A stretch of DNA of 6,507 nt from Bacillota bacterium. GTDB taxonomy: Bacteria > Bacillota > Clostridia > Christensenellales > Aristaeellaceae. The translations under genes were made by a program, and so were the position numbers. This document shows positions 4,588 to 6,507 of the stretch, piece by piece; the stretch's first letter is position 1, and each line of letters begins with the position of its first letter. The notes under the pieces were generated by a model. That model was given only the letters and a program-made list of their open reading frames with translations, did no database searches and was not told the origin of the DNA. The stretch spans positions 1-6,507 of the forward strand of contig WRGP01000129.1 in assembly GCA_009787135.1 (NCBI GenBank). The letters run 5' to 3'.

Positions 4588-5653
4588 GGGATACCCAGGG
4601 CAACCAATACGGCTGCATCCGCATCGTATGGATGTTTTCCGTGTTGCGGTGCGCAAAAAACATGGCGTCAAACGAAGTGAGATTATAGAGCACCGACCAT
4701 TGGAGCCTGTCCGACCCCTCGTGGTACACGCCCACTTCCGCGAGCAATTCCGTCGCTTGCGCCTCTGTCAATACCCCGCCTTGCGCGGCAAGGGTTGATT
4801 TCACCGTATCGTAGCGCTCAAATTCAGTATAACCCTCGCCAATGTTCAGCCCATTGTAGGCAACAAAATTGCTGGCTACGTTTTCATCAACGACTTGCAC
4901 GCCGCCGTCCCAAAATTCGGCGATGACGGCGTTTCCGCTTTGGTCGGCAAGCAGATAATGGCAAGTGATGCCGCCTGAAAAATAGAGGTTATACTCGCGC
5001 AGCAGGGCGATTGCCTCATCAATCGTGGCGGCCTTGTCAAGCATCAGCCGAATCGCGGTCGTCGTGTTCAATGTAATTTTGCCCGGATCATTGGATCGCT
5101 GTACCTCGGGCACAGCCAGCAGCGCGACCGCCAGGCCTTTTTCGTTCATCCCGTCGAAAGGCAAATAAGGCGCGGCCAACGTAAGAAAGCTGCGCATAAG
5201 CCCTTGGGGCAAACGGTCTTTGGAATACCCGGCGAACGTCAGGTTCACGGTTGAAATGGAAGCGTACCCATTCTTTGGCTTGGTTTGCACAATCAAGGAA
5301 GGCGAATAGTCAAAATCAAAATTTCTCGCGAACCATATATCGCCGTCGGGGTTGCCCGCGACAAAAGCGGTGCATCCGGCGCCCGTTATGCCCAGATCAA
5401 TCGGCAGGCCTTTGAGCAGGCGCTTTGTAACGAATTGTTCGATTTCCGCGTCGCTCTTCGCGCCTACGGAAAGGAAATCGTCAAAGCCATAGTCGCCATA
5501 GTATGTCATGGCGTACATGGGGTAATCGTCCAGCTTTTGAAGCGACCGTAGGCTCCGCAGTTCATTGCCGTAGAACAGCGCAAGGAGTATCGCGATCGAC
5601 GCGGTCAGCACGCCCGCCGCGATAGCCGCTCTTTTCAAAGCACGCCTTTTCAT
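4577..5653 (-). CDS. Linear amide C-N hydrolase, Ntn (choloylglycine hydrolase/C45-like), membrane-anchored
   Basis: Predicted 358-residue hydrolase of non-peptide or dipeptide-like amide bonds. An N-terminal basic stretch and hydrophobic helix (MKRRALKRAA, then about 11-28) form a signal anchor or signal peptide, so the catalytic part should be outside the membrane. The nucleophile is Cys94 in GAGCTAF, followed by ARNFDFD (109-115). Arg110 and Asp113 lie 16 and 19 residues after it, exactly the Cys2/Arg18/Asp21 spacing of bile salt hydrolases. DGMNEKGLAVA (167-177) holds the conserved Asn170, SNFVAYN (261-267) the second Asn region, and QWSVLYNLTS (318-327) the closing strand. In this superfamily the Cys becomes N-terminal by self-cleavage, so a propeptide of 93 residues would be removed. 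Start 5653 is chosen for AAGGAAGG 9 bases upstream; ATG 5710, overlapping the preceding stop as TGATG, is an alternative adding 19 non-family-like residues. Substrate unknown. GC is lower than the binding-protein gene (31/60 versus 45/60 in sample rows). Confidence 0.85.
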   Translation of the reverse strand: MKRRALKRAAIAAGVLTASIAILLALFYGNELRSLRSLQKLDDYPMYAMTYYGDYGFDDFLSVGAKSDAEIEQFVTKRLLKGLPIDLGITGAGCTAFVAGNPDGDIWFARNFDFDYSPSLIVQTKPKNGYASISTVNLTFAGYSKDRLPQGLMRSFLTLAAPYLPFDGMNEKGLAVALLAVPEVQRSNDPGKITLNTTTAIRLMLDKAATIDEAIALLREYNLYFSGGITCHYLLADQSGNAVIAEFWDGGVQVVDENVASNFVAYNGLNIGEGYTEFERYDTVKSTLAAQGGVLTEAQATELLAEVGVYHEGSDRLQWSVLYNLTSFDAMFFAHRNTENIHTMRMQPYWLPWVSHAP

Positions 5654-5662
5654 CTTTTTATA

Positions 5663-5670
5663 CCTTCCTT
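5663..5670 (-). promoter_or_regulatory. Ribosome binding site fixing the hydrolase start
   Basis: On the minus strand, AAGGAAGG ends 9 bases before ATG 5653. It favours the start whose product begins with a normal signal-anchor n-region over the upstream ATG 5710 and GTG 5713, which have no comparable site. Confidence 0.7.
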
Positions 5671-5678
5671 CTCTGGAA

Positions 5679-5694
5679 TGACGGCGCTCCGTCA
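5679..5694 (-). other. Small perfect hairpin between binding-protein and hydrolase genes
   Basis: TGACGG (5679-5684) and CCGTCA (5689-5694) are perfect inverted complements around a 4-base loop (CGCT on the plus strand). No T-run follows on the minus strand, so it is not a standard terminator. Such spacer hairpins can protect the upstream mRNA end or serve as a protein-binding dyad. A 6-pair stem can occur by chance in GC-rich DNA. Confidence 0.35.
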
Positions 5695-5709
5695 AGTTGG
5701 CGGCCGGCA

Positions 5710-6507
5710 TCACCGCAGCTCGTCATACGCGGCCTGCCACAGCGCGATAAACTCCTCCGCGCCCAGCGCGCGGAGCTCGTCTTGGAAGGCCAGATAGGTT
5801 TCGTCGTTCAGCGGAACAAGGCCCATGGCAAAATTCGCGATCGCGGTATCCACGCAAGGGCCCAGCGCGGCCTGCAGTTCCGCGGCGCGCGCCTCCCGGC
5901 CGGCGTCCGTCGGCCAGGTTATGGGGAAAGGTTCTGCCAGATAGCTTCGAATTGTGTCCACTTGCCGGCGCGCGTGGGTATCGGCCTCAATCGGGGAATT
6001 TCGCATGAACGCGGCTGGCTCCAGGCCCGGCGTGACCGTATCGCCGGCGATAACGCTTTTCTCCACGATCTCGGTCAGGCGCGCGTAGTCGTCGCCGGCC
6101 AGCCATTGCCAGGCGCCGTTTTCAGCCACGGCGTAATCCTCCCCCTCAAGGCCCGCGAAGGCAAGCCGGCCGCCTTCTTCGGTATAGAGCGTGTCCGCCC
6201 AGCGGAGCACGGCCGGCACATCCGCGCAGGCGCTCGTGACGGCAAAGGTCCCCCGGCCCACGCCGGCAAGAAGCATGCGGTATACCTGACCGCCCGCATG
6301 CGCGAGCGGCGGCAGCACGGCGTAGGACGTGGTTTGGTCCATATTCACCACGGTATACGGCGCGACGCTGATCATACCGCCAAGGGCCTGCGGCGCGTTT
6401 GGATCGGACTGAGCCGTGGCGCGCGCGCCTTGAGATTGGCGGAACGCGGCGGGGTCGATCAGCGATTCCGCAAGCGCCATGGCCAGCCACTCGATAAAGG
6501 CGCGGTA
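5710..6507 (-). CDS. Extracellular solute-binding protein of ABC importer, LplA/LipO type (N-terminus outside window)
   Basis: The reading frame enters at the right edge (first visible residues YRAFIEWLAMALAES) and ends at TGA 5710-5712, giving 265 residues of the C-terminal half. The matching pattern is a late segment ITWPTDAGREARAAELQ, then LGPCVDTAIANFAMGLVPL, then FQDELRALGAEEFIALWQAAYDELR. This corresponds to the end of LplA/LipO-like binding proteins of carbohydrate ABC importers, where a tensed tail follows the form FI-G--PL-----F---L---G--E---I-Q-A-D-Y. Such proteins are normally lipoproteins of about 500-550 residues outside the membrane; the signal peptide and N-lobe are off-window, upstream. 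The LplB/YtcP-type permease genes usually found with them are not in the window. The ligand (oligosaccharide or sugar derivative) cannot be read. The hydrolase follows after 56 bases and may be cotranscribed. Confidence 0.82.
   Translation of the reverse strand, partial: YRAFIEWLAMALAESLIDPAAFRQSQGARATAQSDPNAPQALGGMISVAPYTVVNMDQTTSYAVLPPLAHAGGQVYRMLLAGVGRGTFAVTSACADVPAVLRWADTLYTEEGGRLAFAGLEGEDYAVAENGAWQWLAGDDYARLTEIVEKSVIAGDTVTPGLEPAAFMRNSPIEADTHARRQVDTIRSYLAEPFPITWPTDAGREARAAELQAALGPCVDTAIANFAMGLVPLNDETYLAFQDELRALGAEEFIALWQAAYDELR

Noticed and set aside
5657..5695. Possible promoter for the hydrolase: TTGACG (5695-5690) with TATAAA (5662-5657) on the minus strand
   Set aside because: The spacing is 27 bases, far from the usual 16-18, and the TATAAA lies between the RBS and the start codon.
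1..6507. Mobile element, CRISPR array, tRNA/rRNA or defence system
   Set aside because: No transposase, integrase, nuclease, direct-repeat array or cloverleaf was seen. The remnants at 3055-3690 show rearrangement but no agent for it.

Overview
The window looks like chromosomal DNA from a fairly high-GC member of the Bacillota (Clostridia-like). This rests on an LplA/LipO-type solute-binding protein, a GmuE/ScrK-type ROK fructokinase, a Clostridia-style SPL-family radical SAM protein, a GNAT start of the form seen in Firmicutes, and strong purine-rich ribosome binding sites. Most genes are GC-rich: one 60-base row of the binding-protein gene is 75% GC by hand count. A central patch near 3190-3690 is AT-rich, with one row at 32%. 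The genus cannot be named from the sequence.

Layout. On the plus strand, the C-terminal end of an MFS transporter (1-326) is followed by a GT-A glycosyltransferase with a TPR-like tail (421-1515). The leader of that gene can fold into a long hairpin that covers its own ribosome binding site. The glycosyltransferase converges on, and overlaps by 56 bases, a minus-strand ROK fructokinase (1460-2350). A nitroreductase (2419-2985) lies upstream of the fructokinase on the same strand. Between these two is a very strong hairpin whose T-run is on the plus strand, so it would end transcripts coming from the glycosyltransferase side.

From 2986 to 3690 there is a short divergent promoter region and then a patchwork of gene remains. 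These are the first ~40 codons of a GNAT acetyltransferase (+), the last ~100 codons of an ABC-2 permease (-, AT-rich), and an unidentified coding-like scrap (+). The sharp GC change at ~3180-3190 marks a rearrangement joint.

From 3691 to the right edge all genes are on the minus strand and read leftward in this order: the C-terminal part of an extracellular solute-binding lipoprotein (5710-6507), a membrane-anchored Ntn-type linear amide C-N hydrolase (4577-5653), and an SPL-family radical SAM protein (3691-4587). The last two overlap by 11 bases and are probably translationally coupled. The three may form one transcript, but no shared pathway is evident.

I found no convincing new multi-gene system. 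The observations most worth checking are the RBS-masking leader hairpin, the overlapping convergent pair with its displaced plus-strand terminator, the remnant patchwork, and the coupled hydrolase/radical SAM pair.
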